64,000 nucleotides of DNA, taken from assembly GCA_001464455.1 (NCBI GenBank), contig LNEI01000027.1, forward strand, positions 124,001 to 188,000, written 5' to 3'. The notes below the pieces were generated by a model. That model ran no database searches. It was not told where the DNA came from and saw nothing but the letters and a program-made list of their open reading frames with translations. The translations under genes and the position numbers were made by a program. Within the stretch, counting starts at the first letter, position 1. Each line of letters opens with the position of its first letter. This document shows, in pieces, positions 42,097 to 51,544 of this stretch. Source of the stretch: Acidobacteria bacterium Ga0077534 (GTDB lineage Bacteria; Acidobacteriota; Blastocatellia; Pyrinomonadales; Pyrinomonadaceae).

Positions 42097-42603
42097 GTGA
42101 AAAAGCTAATAGTTTTAGTCGTTGCCGCTCTGTTTGCGGCAGGATGCGGCGGCGGCTCGTCGAGTTGGACCGTAAAGTACAAAGGCAAGGACGTTAAATT
42201 CGATAAGACAATAGGCAACGCCAATTTCAGGCCGGATCTGCAGCAGGGGCAGATCGTCATCTCAAATTTCGAGCCCGCGATCAAGAACGATTCAGTAATG
42301 GGAATTGCGGACACGCGAAATCCTGGCGAGGCGTTCGTGGGCATCTACTTCAAGACAAACAATCAGGCGGACTACAACAACTCGGTCAAGGCCGGTGACG
42401 TTTCCGAAAATATTACGAGTCTTTGGATATCCAACGGCGATGACAAACAACGTGTGAGTTTTGCTGAGGGTGGCAAGGTCGCCGGAACGCTCGAGATCAC
42501 CGAGGTCACTGAAACGACGATCAAAGGCAAGATCAACGTTACAAAGGGCGATTCATCTGTCAGCGGCCCGTTTGAGGCAAAGATACTCAAGAAGACACCA
42601 TAG
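42097..42603 (+). CDS. putative lipoprotein
   Basis: 168 residues with a lipobox (ALFAAGC, Cys17). The mature protein is a compact beta domain (WTVKYKGKDVKFDKTIGNA, FAEGGKVAGTLEITEVTETT). No family recognised. AAGGAGA precedes the start. Third gene of the run. Confidence 0.65.
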   Translation: MKKLIVLVVAALFAAGCGGGSSSWTVKYKGKDVKFDKTIGNANFRPDLQQGQIVISNFEPAIKNDSVMGIADTRNPGEAFVGIYFKTNNQADYNNSVKAGDVSENITSLWISNGDDKQRVSFAEGGKVAGTLEITEVTETTIKGKINVTKGDSSVSGPFEAKILKKTP

Positions 42604-42613
42604 GAGAATCAAA

Positions 42614-43504
42614 ATGAAACCATCACTAGTATTAGCAGCCCTTGCCTCGGCTGTGCTTATCTCGGCGTGCGGAGGAGTTCCGACGAACACCGCAAATTCT
42701 TCAGCAAACAACTTGGCGGTCGCCAAAGCACCGGAGAAGAAAGAAGAGAAGCCGGCCGTAACGCTAAAACCCGGCGAGGTTCCCTTTGAAGGAATGTCGA
42801 ATGTCCCGACGACCGCAAAAGCCGGTGACATCGTCCTGACCATTGACGAAGCTAAGATCGCCGAGATCGCAGGCGGTGCAAAAGATCCGACAGCGATCTT
42901 TAACAATCGTGTAATGGTCACGCCGGGCGAACTCGAATCTGAGGTCGAAGACAGCTTTAAGAAGAAATACAAGGTGGCGAACGCCTACATTATCGCTATT
43001 CCAAAAGGCCAAAAAGCCAAAGTGGGCGATGTGGTGCTGACCTGGTGGCAATCCGGCGGCGGCATGATGCGTGGTTATGTGACCGATGCCGCCAACCCAG
43101 CCGAACCGACGGTTCGATATCTCGGAATGTCCCCGCGAGAGGACAAGAGTGACAAGCTTAAGCCTGATTCGTTCATCGTTGTGAATAACGAATGGGCTCC
43201 CGGAGCTGCGGTCGTCTCGAAAGACGCCAATGGAACTGAGTTCGCCTACGTACTTCGCGTCAACGGCGACAAAGTCCTGCTTTCAGGATTTGCCCGAAAG
43301 CTAAGGTTAAGGTCAAAGGCCGATCTTACGCCGATCTCATACAAGCCGACCTTCAAAGTCGGTGATGAAGTGAAAGCGTCGTTCATGTCTTCGTTCGACC
43401 CCGCAACCGTTGTTGCGATCGATCCCAAAGCAGGAAAAGTAAAGGTAAAGCGTGTCCGTCCTGACGAGGAGAAAGATCTCGATTTTGGTGAGGTGACGAA
43501 GTAA
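42614..43504 (+). CDS. putative lipoprotein
   Basis: 296 residues from the ATG with AGGAGAA upstream; the frame is open further, inside the previous gene. The lipobox is VLISAC (Cys20). The Ala/Lys/Glu-rich stretch after it is a linker. The remaining part has repeated short beta segments (AKVGDVVLTWWQSGGGMMRG, TFKVGDEVKASFMSSFDP) that resemble SH3/Tudor-like barrels. Last gene of the exported-protein run, followed by a terminator. Confidence 0.7.
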   Translation: MKPSLVLAALASAVLISACGGVPTNTANSSANNLAVAKAPEKKEEKPAVTLKPGEVPFEGMSNVPTTAKAGDIVLTIDEAKIAEIAGGAKDPTAIFNNRVMVTPGELESEVEDSFKKKYKVANAYIIAIPKGQKAKVGDVVLTWWQSGGGMMRGYVTDAANPAEPTVRYLGMSPREDKSDKLKPDSFIVVNNEWAPGAAVVSKDANGTEFAYVLRVNGDKVLLSGFARKLRLRSKADLTPISYKPTFKVGDEVKASFMSSFDPATVVAIDPKAGKVKVKRVRPDEEKDLDFGEVTK

Positions 43505-43526
43505 AGAAACTTTGCTGAACAACGGG

Positions 43527-43557
43527 AAGCCGCTTGAACGATTCAAGCGGCTTTTTG
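43527..43557 (+). terminator. intrinsic terminator of the exported-protein run
   Basis: AAGCCGCTTGAA (43527-43538) pairs perfectly with TTCAAGCGGCTT (43542-43553), followed by TTTT. Confidence 0.9.
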
Positions 43558-43575
43558 TCAATGAGGATCTCAATA

Positions 43576-45825
43576 TCAAAACTCGAGTTTCAGTATGTCA
43601 TCAAAAACATCGACCTGAACGCTGCCGCCATCGGTTAGCTTACCAAACAGGACCTCGCTTGCGAGCGGCTGTTTGATCTTGTCGTGGATCAGCCGCGACA
43701 TTGGCCTCGCTCCATAACGGGCGTCGAAGCCGTTTTTGGCGAGCCACTCACGGGCTTCTTCGGTTAGTTTTACGAGAACGCGCTTTTCTGCGAGCTGGCC
43801 GTTTAGTTCCTTGATAAATTTGTCGACGATCAGTTTGATGACGTCGATATCGAGAGCCTTGAATGGTACCCACGCGTCGAGGCGGTTGCGGAATTCGGGT
43901 GTGAACGTGCGTTCGATCGCGCCTTTAGCATTTCCTTTTGTATCGGAGCCGTTACGGAAACCCATACCGCCGCTTGAGAGTTCGCGGGCTCCGGCGTTCG
44001 TGGTCATGATGAGGATGACGTTGCGAAAATCGGCCTTTTTGCCGTTGTTGTCCGTAAGCGTCGCGCTGTCCATTACCTGGAGCAGCAGGTTAAAGAGATT
44101 CGGATGAGCCTTTTCGATCTCGTCGAGCACCAGAACAGCATGCGGCGTTCGCATTATCGCCTCGGTCAGCAATCCGCCTTGGTCAAAGCCCACGTATCCC
44201 GGCGGTGCACCGATCAGGCGTGAGACGGTGTGCGGCTCGGCGTACTCGGACATGTCGAATCTTAGAAACTCGATACCCAGCTGTTCAGCGAGCTGCTTTG
44301 AGACCTCGGTCTTACCGACGCCGGTCGGGCCAGAAAATAGGAACGAACCGACCGGCTTCGTCTGAGCCCCAAGCCCTGCACGCGAGATCTGGATCGCGTC
44401 GACGATCTTGTCGATCGCCTCGTCCTGCCCAAAAATCGCCTTCTTGATGTCTTCGCGGAGCGTCTTGAGCCGCACTTTTTCATCCGCGACGACCGTCTTG
44501 GGCGGGATCTTGGCCATGCGGGCGATAGTGTTCTCGACCATCTGAACGGTCACTTTCTTTGGCCGTTTGCTGGCCGGAAGCAGTTTTACGGAAGCTCCCA
44601 CCTCATCGATCACGTCGATCGCCTTGTCGGGCAAAAAGCGGTCGTTTATGTACTTTCCGGCAAGTTCAGACGCGGTCTTAAGCGATTCGTTTGAGTATTT
44701 GACACCGTGGTGTGCCTCGTAGAATTTCTTAAGGCCTTTCAAGATCTGATATGTTTCGTCAACCGTCGGCTCATTGATGTCGATCCGCTGAAAGCGTCTC
44801 GCCAGGGCACGGTCGCGGTCGAAAGCTGCCTTGTATTCCGCATGGGTCGTCGAGCCAATACATCGCAGTTCACCGGCCGCGAGGGCAGGTTTCAGAATGT
44901 TCGAAGCATCCATCGAGCCGCCCGAAACGGCTCCGGCTCCGACTATTGTATGTATCTCATCGATGAAGAGGATCGCGTTCTCTTCCTGCTTGATCTCGTT
45001 AACGATGGCCTTGAACCGCTGTTCGAAATCGCCGCGGTACCGAGTACCGGCCAGCACCGCGCCCATATCGAGCGAGAAAACCTTCGCCCCCTGAAGCACC
45101 TCAGGCACGTCGCCTTCGCTGATCTTTAGCGCGAGGCCTTCGGCTAGCGCTGTTTTGCCGACTCCGGGCTCGCCCACGTACAAGGGATTGTTTTTCTTGC
45201 GGCGACACAGCACCTGGATCGTGCGTTCGATCTCGGCGGCACGGCCGACGATCGGGTCGATCTGCCCGGCGGCGGCACGAGCGACCAGCTCGACCGTGAA
45301 GCTCTCGAGCGGATTCTTGCGCGGCGGCATCATCCCTTCGTCGCCGTCGAAATCGTCCTCGTCGATGCCGTCCGGCAGCATGTCGCCGTAGTCGACCTTC
45401 GAAATGCCGTGGGCGATGTAATTTAGAATGTCGAGCCGCGATACGTTTTGCTGGAGCAGAAGGTAAACGGCGTACGATTGCTCGTTTTGATACATCGAGG
45501 CGAGGATGTTGCCGCCGTCGACAGCGGGTTGGCCGCTGCCCTCGGCCTGCAGAACGGCGTACTGTATTGTCGACTGAAACGTCGGCGTCAGCTCAGGCAT
45601 GTGCTTGGCGTCCGGCGGCATCTTATCGAGCATGTTGTCAAAATACTCCTGCAGGGCCCGCCCAAGTTCGTCGATCTGTGCACCGCAGTTAAACAGGATC
45701 TCGCGCGCCGCTCCGTCTTCGAGCAAAGCAAACAGCAAGTGTTCAAGCGTCACATACTCATGCCGGTGCCTGACGGCCTCGTCAACGGCAAAACTCAATG
45801 TCTCTTCCAGCTCGCGTGTCAGCAT
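43576..45825 (-). CDS. clpA: ATP-dependent Clp protease ATP-binding subunit ClpA
   Basis: 749 residues with an N-domain (1-145), an acidic linker (about 150-168), and two AAA+ modules. The first has Walker A GEPGVGKT at 218-225 and Walker B FIDE at 287-290. The second has GPTGVGKT at 499-506. There is no ClpB-type middle coiled coil. SGGMGF near residue 610 sits where ClpA carries its ClpP-binding loop (IGL/IGF type). ClpA unfolds substrates and feeds them to ClpP. No clpS adaptor gene is adjacent, unlike the arrangement in many proteobacteria. Confidence 0.95.
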   Translation of the reverse strand: MLTRELEETLSFAVDEAVRHRHEYVTLEHLLFALLEDGAAREILFNCGAQIDELGRALQEYFDNMLDKMPPDAKHMPELTPTFQSTIQYAVLQAEGSGQPAVDGGNILASMYQNEQSYAVYLLLQQNVSRLDILNYIAHGISKVDYGDMLPDGIDEDDFDGDEGMMPPRKNPLESFTVELVARAAAGQIDPIVGRAAEIERTIQVLCRRKKNNPLYVGEPGVGKTALAEGLALKISEGDVPEVLQGAKVFSLDMGAVLAGTRYRGDFEQRFKAIVNEIKQEENAILFIDEIHTIVGAGAVSGGSMDASNILKPALAAGELRCIGSTTHAEYKAAFDRDRALARRFQRIDINEPTVDETYQILKGLKKFYEAHHGVKYSNESLKTASELAGKYINDRFLPDKAIDVIDEVGASVKLLPASKRPKKVTVQMVENTIARMAKIPPKTVVADEKVRLKTLREDIKKAIFGQDEAIDKIVDAIQISRAGLGAQTKPVGSFLFSGPTGVGKTEVSKQLAEQLGIEFLRFDMSEYAEPHTVSRLIGAPPGYVGFDQGGLLTEAIMRTPHAVLVLDEIEKAHPNLFNLLLQVMDSATLTDNNGKKADFRNVILIMTTNAGARELSSGGMGFRNGSDTKGNAKGAIERTFTPEFRNRLDAWVPFKALDIDVIKLIVDKFIKELNGQLAEKRVLVKLTEEAREWLAKNGFDARYGARPMSRLIHDKIKQPLASEVLFGKLTDGGSVQVDVFDDILKLEF

Positions 45826-46153
45826 CTATCTACTATTCTAACAGCCAATCTCTCGATTCAACCATTTTCGCGTTTTAGCCCGCCGATTTCAATCATCATC
45901 TGCATCCGCTGACTCAAAGCTACCTCTAACCTTGTCCAACATGGGACAAGAACGGGACACGTCAGTGCGGCCCGTAACTAATTGTCAAAGAACCACTTAG
46001 CGTCGTCCCGCCGGCTTGTCCCACTGTCTCACCTAAATAAAACTCGCCCGACACGGGACACGGCCTCGCAAACGGCAATTTTGGCGTCCGCGTGAACCAC
46101 GCCGATCCCAAATGCCACTCCTATTAGAAAGCCTAACCGGAAGGATTTACTTT
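45826..46153. other. 328-bp intergenic region with TGTCCC/GGGACA palindromes
   Basis: No gene is supported. Contains CTTGTCC (45931-45937) / GGACAAG (45944-45950), GGGACACG, TTGTCCCAC and GTCTCACC words between 45930 and 46065. These recall the GTTCCAC/GTCTCAC palindromes at 13.5 kb. Confidence 0.5.
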
Positions 46154-46960
46154 TCATTTCTTAGCCGCCCCTGTCACCGTAAACTTCATATCCTGTGACG
46201 TTTGTGTGAGTTTTCGATCATTTGCGTTAAAGGCCTCGATCTTGGCGGTGTAGTTGCCGGGAACCAAGGGTTTATCAAGACTTACGGACGTGCCATCCAC
46301 GCGTTTGTTTATGTAATCAAAATTGGTCTCAGCTCCGCTGGAGCTGTCCCCGTGAATGCTGTATTTGTAGTAGGCAGCATCCGGGTAGGCGTCCCATTTG
46401 ACCTCAATACCGGCGGCTGCGACCTTTGAACCAGCTTTGGGGCTTACCAGCTTTAGATCATTTTTGAAGAGGTGCGTGTCCGGGGCAAAATAGGTTTTGC
46501 CGTCCTCGATATTGTATTTCGCGGCAGAAATGATGCCTGAGGTAGCGAAAACGGAATACGGCGTATCGAAAACCTTGATCGTAAGGCCCTCGTAAATGCC
46601 AGGGGGCACGTCTTTGATTAAATACTCTCCTGAATCATCCGTTTTAGTTGTCAGTGCGTCTGCTCCACAGCCGCCCATATACTGGTTGAATGTTTTGCAA
46701 AGCTTGACCTCAACGCCAGCCGCCGGCTTTTCGTTAAAGAATGCCTTACCTTGAACGTTTGCTTTACCGGCAGCAGGCTTTTCCTTTTCGACTCCGGTAC
46801 CTGATGGAATAGTGCCGTCTTTGTTAGGCTGGACGGCCGCCGTATTCGCCTTGGCCGGCCCGCTGCTGTTATCTGCCTGATTCGCACCAGAGCCGCAACC
46901 GCCTGTGATAAAGGAAACTAAAACAACTGCTACAAAGGTGGACTTAAATACGATCGACAT
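46154..46960 (-). CDS. lipoprotein with carboxypeptidase-regulatory-like domain
   Basis: 268 residues with a lipobox (SFITGGC, Cys about 22). A low-complexity linker rich in Ala/Asn/Lys follows to about residue 68. Next comes a beta-sandwich domain (VQGKAFFNEKPAAGVEVKLC, then DDSGEYLIKDVPPGIYEGLT) of the carboxypeptidase-regulatory type, and a fibronectin-like domain (about 170-268). Probably surface-anchored. No partner gene is obvious. Confidence 0.75.
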   Translation of the reverse strand: MSIVFKSTFVAVVLVSFITGGCGSGANQADNSSGPAKANTAAVQPNKDGTIPSGTGVEKEKPAAGKANVQGKAFFNEKPAAGVEVKLCKTFNQYMGGCGADALTTKTDDSGEYLIKDVPPGIYEGLTIKVFDTPYSVFATSGIISAAKYNIEDGKTYFAPDTHLFKNDLKLVSPKAGSKVAAAGIEVKWDAYPDAAYYKYSIHGDSSSGAETNFDYINKRVDGTSVSLDKPLVPGNYTAKIEAFNANDRKLTQTSQDMKFTVTGAAKK

Positions 46961-47171
46961 AGAACAATGCTCCTCGAAAATAAAAAGATAGGCTAAACTA
47001 GCTCGCCATTAATTCTAAGAATTATAGGTTTGAACGGAGGTAACGCCAACCTCTTGCATGGGAATGGGTAGAAAAGAGATGATCCGGGCGTCGGGGCTAA
47101 ATATGGTATTCTTTGGCTGATTCATTCGTTCTCAAACTCAGAAATAATCTACCGGTTCTGTTCTTAGTTCT

Positions 47172-49076
47172 ATGACCTACATCAAGATCTTCCTCGCAGT
47201 GGCATTTGTCGTTTCTGCCCAAGCTACACTTGCGTCCGCTCAGAGTACCGCCAAGCCCAGCGAACTAAATAGAACCGACGATTTCGCTTATCTCGGCAAT
47301 CCGTTCGCCGATCTATGCGTATCGGGCAACTGCGCTGACGGCATAGGCAAAAAAGAATATGACAATGGCGACACTTACGAAGGCAGTTTCGTGGGCGGTA
47401 AAAGAAAAGGTCAAGGGATCTATACATTCAAAAACGGCCAGGTTTATGTCGGCGGGTTTTCGGACAATCTGCGCAATGGCAAAGGCAAATTCATATTTTC
47501 GGACGGCAGTATTTATGACGGTACTTTCATAAATGACAACTTTATCGGACACGGAACTTACATCTCCAAAAGCGGCAGTGATCAAACCGGGAAATTTACC
47601 GTGGGTCAAATTGTTGACCTTCGATCAAGCCTCGTTGATACCTATTGGGGAAAGGCAGAAATTCTCGAAATACTGGGCCATAAATATAGGGTTCGTGACT
47701 TATGGTTTAGAACTACTGAAGTAGTTAACGCACAAAGAATTCGCCCCTTTACCGCACCTGTTAAATACGAGATCGGACAAAAAGTAGAGGTAATGGATAA
47801 AGGTGTTTGGTACAAAGGCGAGATCATCGGCAATGAAGTTGCATACAATGACCATTACCGAATTCGTTTTGAACGCGCGACTGGCCGTCCGGATCTGTCG
47901 GAGAGTGTGCGGTATCTCCGTCAGGGGATCGCTTCGTCAAATGCACAAACTCCGTCAACCAGCAAATGCCTTTCCGGCAATTGCCTTAACGGTTTTGGCA
48001 AATACCTCTTTGCCAACGGAAACACCTACGAAGGCAATTTTGTTAATGGACGCAGCAACGGCAAAGGCAAGGTCGTCAATACTGATGGTTCGTCTTAAGT
48101 CGGCGATTTCGTCAACGGCAAAATGGAAGGCAGAGGCATTTTTCTGTTCGCCAATGGAAATACCTACGACGGACTTTGGGCTAACAACGTGCGGTCTGGA
48201 CTAGGCAAAGAGACAATACAGAAAGCTGGCGAATTCTACAACGGCCAGTTTGCGAATGACAAACGCAATGGCAAAGGTATAGTTAAATACCAAAACGGCG
48301 ACATATACGATGGCGACTGGGTCAACGGTCTTCGCGAAGGCCAGGCGACGTATACATTTAAGAACGGCAGCTATTACATCGGCGGTTTTGTAAAAGATAA
48401 ACAGGAAGGGTTCGGCAAACAGTTCAACAAGCTGACCAATAACACGACCGAAGGCACATGGAAGAACGGTTCGGTCGTTAACGTCGCCGGTGCGGTCAAA
48501 ATAGTTCCCGCTGATAGCGGTCCAAAATCACCAGTCGTCGAAACTAAAACGCTTTTACGCGAAACGTTAAACGGAAAGTTCGACTATTTCAATCGAGCGC
48601 CGCTCAAATATATCTATACCAACAAAAAAACCGGCGAGGTGCTTCGCTACCAGATCGAATTTATCGAAGACGGCGGCAAATTCGCGTTCCGTTGGAAGGA
48701 AAGCACGAAGAACGAGCAGTCCGACAAGCTTGTGATCACCGACGAAGCGATCAGAACGGCGACGAAGTACATCAATTTCTTCTCGACCAAAACGGCGATC
48801 GCTGCGGACAAAGAGATCGCGTTCATCCTTAGCCAAAACCTACACAAAGCTGTAAAAAATAAGGACGAGATAAGTCTCGACCTCGGCAGCGGCGTCAAAC
48901 GCCTGTTTTATATCATGCAATTTACCGCTTCGAGCGGTACATACACCGACAAGAATATTAAGGTGCTCCATTACAAAGCCAACGACGACGTTACCAAAGT
49001 TCAGATCCTCGACGACCCGATCTCCCCCCTCATCATCAAGATCGAAACATCGGAGTACACGTTGTCTCTGGTTTGA
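47172..49076 (+). pseudogene. MORN-repeat protein interrupted by one in-frame TAA
   Basis: Two frames in the same phase (47172-48098 and 48123-49076) are separated only by TAA at 48096-48098. MORN repeats run through the junction: TDGSS, the stop, then VGDFVNGKMEGRGIFLF, where a Tyr codon is expected. Without the stop the protein would have 634 residues: signal peptide (about 1-23), MORN repeats (about 55-130), a Tudor/Agenet-like segment (GQKVEVMDKGVWYKGEII), MORN repeats (about 270-435), and a C-terminal beta domain. It is either a very recent pseudogene, a sequencing error, or a stop-codon read-through case. Confidence 0.8.
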
Positions 49077-49121
49077 GGCTGATCACGCCATGAAAAAGGG
49101 GGTCTGAAAAACGAAAAATCG

Positions 49122-49186
49122 GGTCAGGCCTGGAATACTGCAATTCTAAAATTCTCGTCGCGAATTCACCTTACGCAGGCTTGACC
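49122..49186. repeat. inverted repeat GGTCAGGCCTG
   Basis: GGTCAGGCCTG (49122-49132) and CAGGCTTGACC (49176-49186) are reverse complements except one base. It lies between the convergent MORN and thrB genes. Confidence 0.6.
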
Positions 49187-49219
49187 CCATTCTTCCGTAA
49201 AAGACTATCTCTTTTATCG

Positions 49220-50140
49220 TCATTGATGCACCCTTACTCCTGAATCGGCGATCTTGGAGACGTGGACGTTGAAGTTCATGTTGGTGCCTTCGAAGACGCG
49301 GGCCATTTCAGTGGCGACGGTTTGGGAGGTGGCTTCGTTGTCGCTGAGCATGAAGATCGACGGGCCGGAGCCGGAGATGCCGCCGCCCAGGGCACCGGCG
49401 AAGAGGGCGGCGGACTTTACTTCGTCGAATTTTGGGATCAGCGATTTGCGGACGGGTTCGACGATGGTGTCCTCGAGCGAGCGGGCGATGAGGTCGTAGT
49501 CGCCCTTGGCGAGGGCGGCGACGAGCGAGCCGAGGTTGCTCCAGTTGCGGATCGCGCTTTTTAGGGGGACATCCTTTGGCAACATCGCACGGGCTTCGCT
49601 GGTCTTAATCTCGATCTGCGGATGAATGACCGTGGCGAACAGTGGCGGGAAATCTATCTCGACTATATCGAGCGGCTCGGTCGAGCGGACAAGGGTAAAA
49701 CCGCCATAGATGCAAGGAGCCAGATTGTCAGCGTGTCGCGAACCCGAGGCGAGGGCTTCGCCTGCCATCGCGATCTCGACGAGTTCGAGCTTGGTAAAGC
49801 GTTCACCTGTAAGGGCGTTCGCCGCGACCACCGCTCCGCACGCACTCGCGGCAGACGATCCGATGCCGCTGCCGGGCATGATCTGTTTATTGCTGACGAT
49901 CTCGAAACCGTGATCTAAACGCGCCGCTTCGATGAACGCCTGCAGGGCTACTCCCGCGACGTTTCGCTCAGGTTCGGTCGGCAGGCCGAAATCATCGACA
50001 TTGACGATACGCACAACGGGTTCGTCGATGCGTCGCACGATCATCTCGTCGAAAGGCTCGCCGAGGGCAAAACCAAGACAGTCAAAACCGCAGACGACAT
50101 TGGCAACGGTTGCCGGTGCGAGTACGCTCACTTCATCCAT
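49220..50140 (-). CDS. thrB: homoserine kinase ThrB
   Basis: 306 residues of the GHMP kinase fold. The N-terminal LAPATVANVVCGFDCLGFAL, the ATP-binding loop PGSGIGSSAASACG (about 88-101), and the C-terminal motif GGGISGSGPSIFML (about 253-266) are all present. The enzyme phosphorylates homoserine with ATP, the step before threonine synthase. It diverges from thrC with 114 bases between the ATGs, so a shared regulatory region is likely. Confidence 0.95.
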   Translation of the reverse strand: MDEVSVLAPATVANVVCGFDCLGFALGEPFDEMIVRRIDEPVVRIVNVDDFGLPTEPERNVAGVALQAFIEAARLDHGFEIVSNKQIMPGSGIGSSAASACGAVVAANALTGERFTKLELVEIAMAGEALASGSRHADNLAPCIYGGFTLVRSTEPLDIVEIDFPPLFATVIHPQIEIKTSEARAMLPKDVPLKSAIRNWSNLGSLVAALAKGDYDLIARSLEDTIVEPVRKSLIPKFDEVKSAALFAGALGGGISGSGPSIFMLSDNEATSQTVATEMARVFEGTNMNFNVHVSKIADSGVRVHQ

Positions 50141-50254
50141 ACTTTAGAAAACACGCCCGCCGTATTATCATTACGTTTTGCTTATGCTGACGGCAAAAAG
50201 ATAACTTAGATGTTTAAGCCGCTTTTAGGGAAAGCGGGACGTTCGTTCTGATAG

Positions 50255-51544
50255 ATGCAATACTTTAGCACAAACCGTGTTTCTCCTCACGTCTCGTTCC
50301 GCGACGCCGTTCTGGCCGGGCAACCCGCGGACAAGGGTTTGTATTTTCCGACGGAATTGCCGCGGCTGACGCCCGACTGGCTCGCGAGCTTTCGCTCTCT
50401 TTCGAATGAGCAGATCGCCTTCGACGTGATCCGCCCGTATGTAGGCGGCGATATCGATGACGAGAGTCTGTACGAGATCGCCCGCGAGACGGTCAACTTT
50501 AGTTTTCCGCTGGTAGCGGTGACGGAGACTATCGCGGCACTAGAGCTGTTTCACGGGCCGACGCTTGCTTTTAAGGATGTAGGTGCGAGGTTCATGAGCC
50601 GATGCCTGCGGCATTTTTCACGTAACCGGGCCGAGAAAACCATCGTGCTTGTCGCGACTTCGGGCGACACGGGCGGGGCGGTTGCGGCGGGTTTTCATGG
50701 CGTTGAGAATATCGAGGTCGTCATTCTCTACCCGAAGGGCAAGGTCAGCAAGGTGCAGGAACTGCAGTTGACAACGCTTGGTGGGAATGTAACTACATTG
50801 GAATTACACGGCACTTTCGACGACTGTCAGGCACTCGCCAAACGTGCTCTTGCCGATACTGATATCATGTCCCGAGTTCATCTGACTTCCGCAAATTCGA
50901 TAAACGTCGCCCGCTGGCTGCCGCAGCAATTCTATTACTTTTACGCCTTGAAGCAATGGGAAGGCGATGAGCCGGTCGTGTGCGTACCGAGCGGAAATTT
51001 TGGCAATCTGGCGTCGGGCATCCTCGCTCATATTTCGGGTTTGCCGGTTAGGAAGTTTATCGCGGCGTGCAATGCCAACGATGTCGTACCGCGATTTATG
51101 GATTCGCAGACTTACGAGCCAAGAGATTCGGTTTCAACGCTTTCAAATGCGATGGACGTCGGAAGCCCGAGCAATTTTGTGCGAATTCTCGAGATCTTCG
51201 GCCATCGTTTTGCCGATCTCAAGGAAAAACTCGAGGCGGTGAGCGTCTCAGACGAGGCGACGACAGCCACAATGCGGGATGTGTTCTCACGATGTAATTA
51301 CATTTTGGATCCACACGGGGCAGTCGGTTTTCGTGCACTGGAAGATCATTTGAATGAAAGCGGCGGACGCGGAATCTTTCTCGAAACCGCGCACCCCGTC
51401 AAGTTTGACAGCGTCAGCGACATACTCGGAACTCAGGGCGACGTTCCACCAGGCGTTCTGGAACTGTTTGATAAGGAAAGGGTCAGCATCGAGGTCGATA
51501 ATGATTACGGCCAGTTGAAGGACGTTTTAGTGAGCAAGATATGA
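50255..51544 (+). CDS. thrC: threonine synthase ThrC
   Basis: 429 residues. FHGPTLAFKDVGARF (about 99-113) holds the PLP lysine, TSGDTGGAVAAGFHG (about 135-149) is the phosphate-binding loop, and the N-terminal FSTNRVSPHVSFRDAVLAGQ is the long-type (E. coli-like) ThrC start. It converts O-phosphohomoserine to threonine. The stop overlaps the thrA start by 4 bases (ATGA). Confidence 0.95.
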   Translation: MQYFSTNRVSPHVSFRDAVLAGQPADKGLYFPTELPRLTPDWLASFRSLSNEQIAFDVIRPYVGGDIDDESLYEIARETVNFSFPLVAVTETIAALELFHGPTLAFKDVGARFMSRCLRHFSRNRAEKTIVLVATSGDTGGAVAAGFHGVENIEVVILYPKGKVSKVQELQLTTLGGNVTTLELHGTFDDCQALAKRALADTDIMSRVHLTSANSINVARWLPQQFYYFYALKQWEGDEPVVCVPSGNFGNLASGILAHISGLPVRKFIAACNANDVVPRFMDSQTYEPRDSVSTLSNAMDVGSPSNFVRILEIFGHRFADLKEKLEAVSVSDEATTATMRDVFSRCNYILDPHGAVGFRALEDHLNESGGRGIFLETAHPVKFDSVSDILGTQGDVPPGVLELFDKERVSIEVDNDYGQLKDVLVSKI

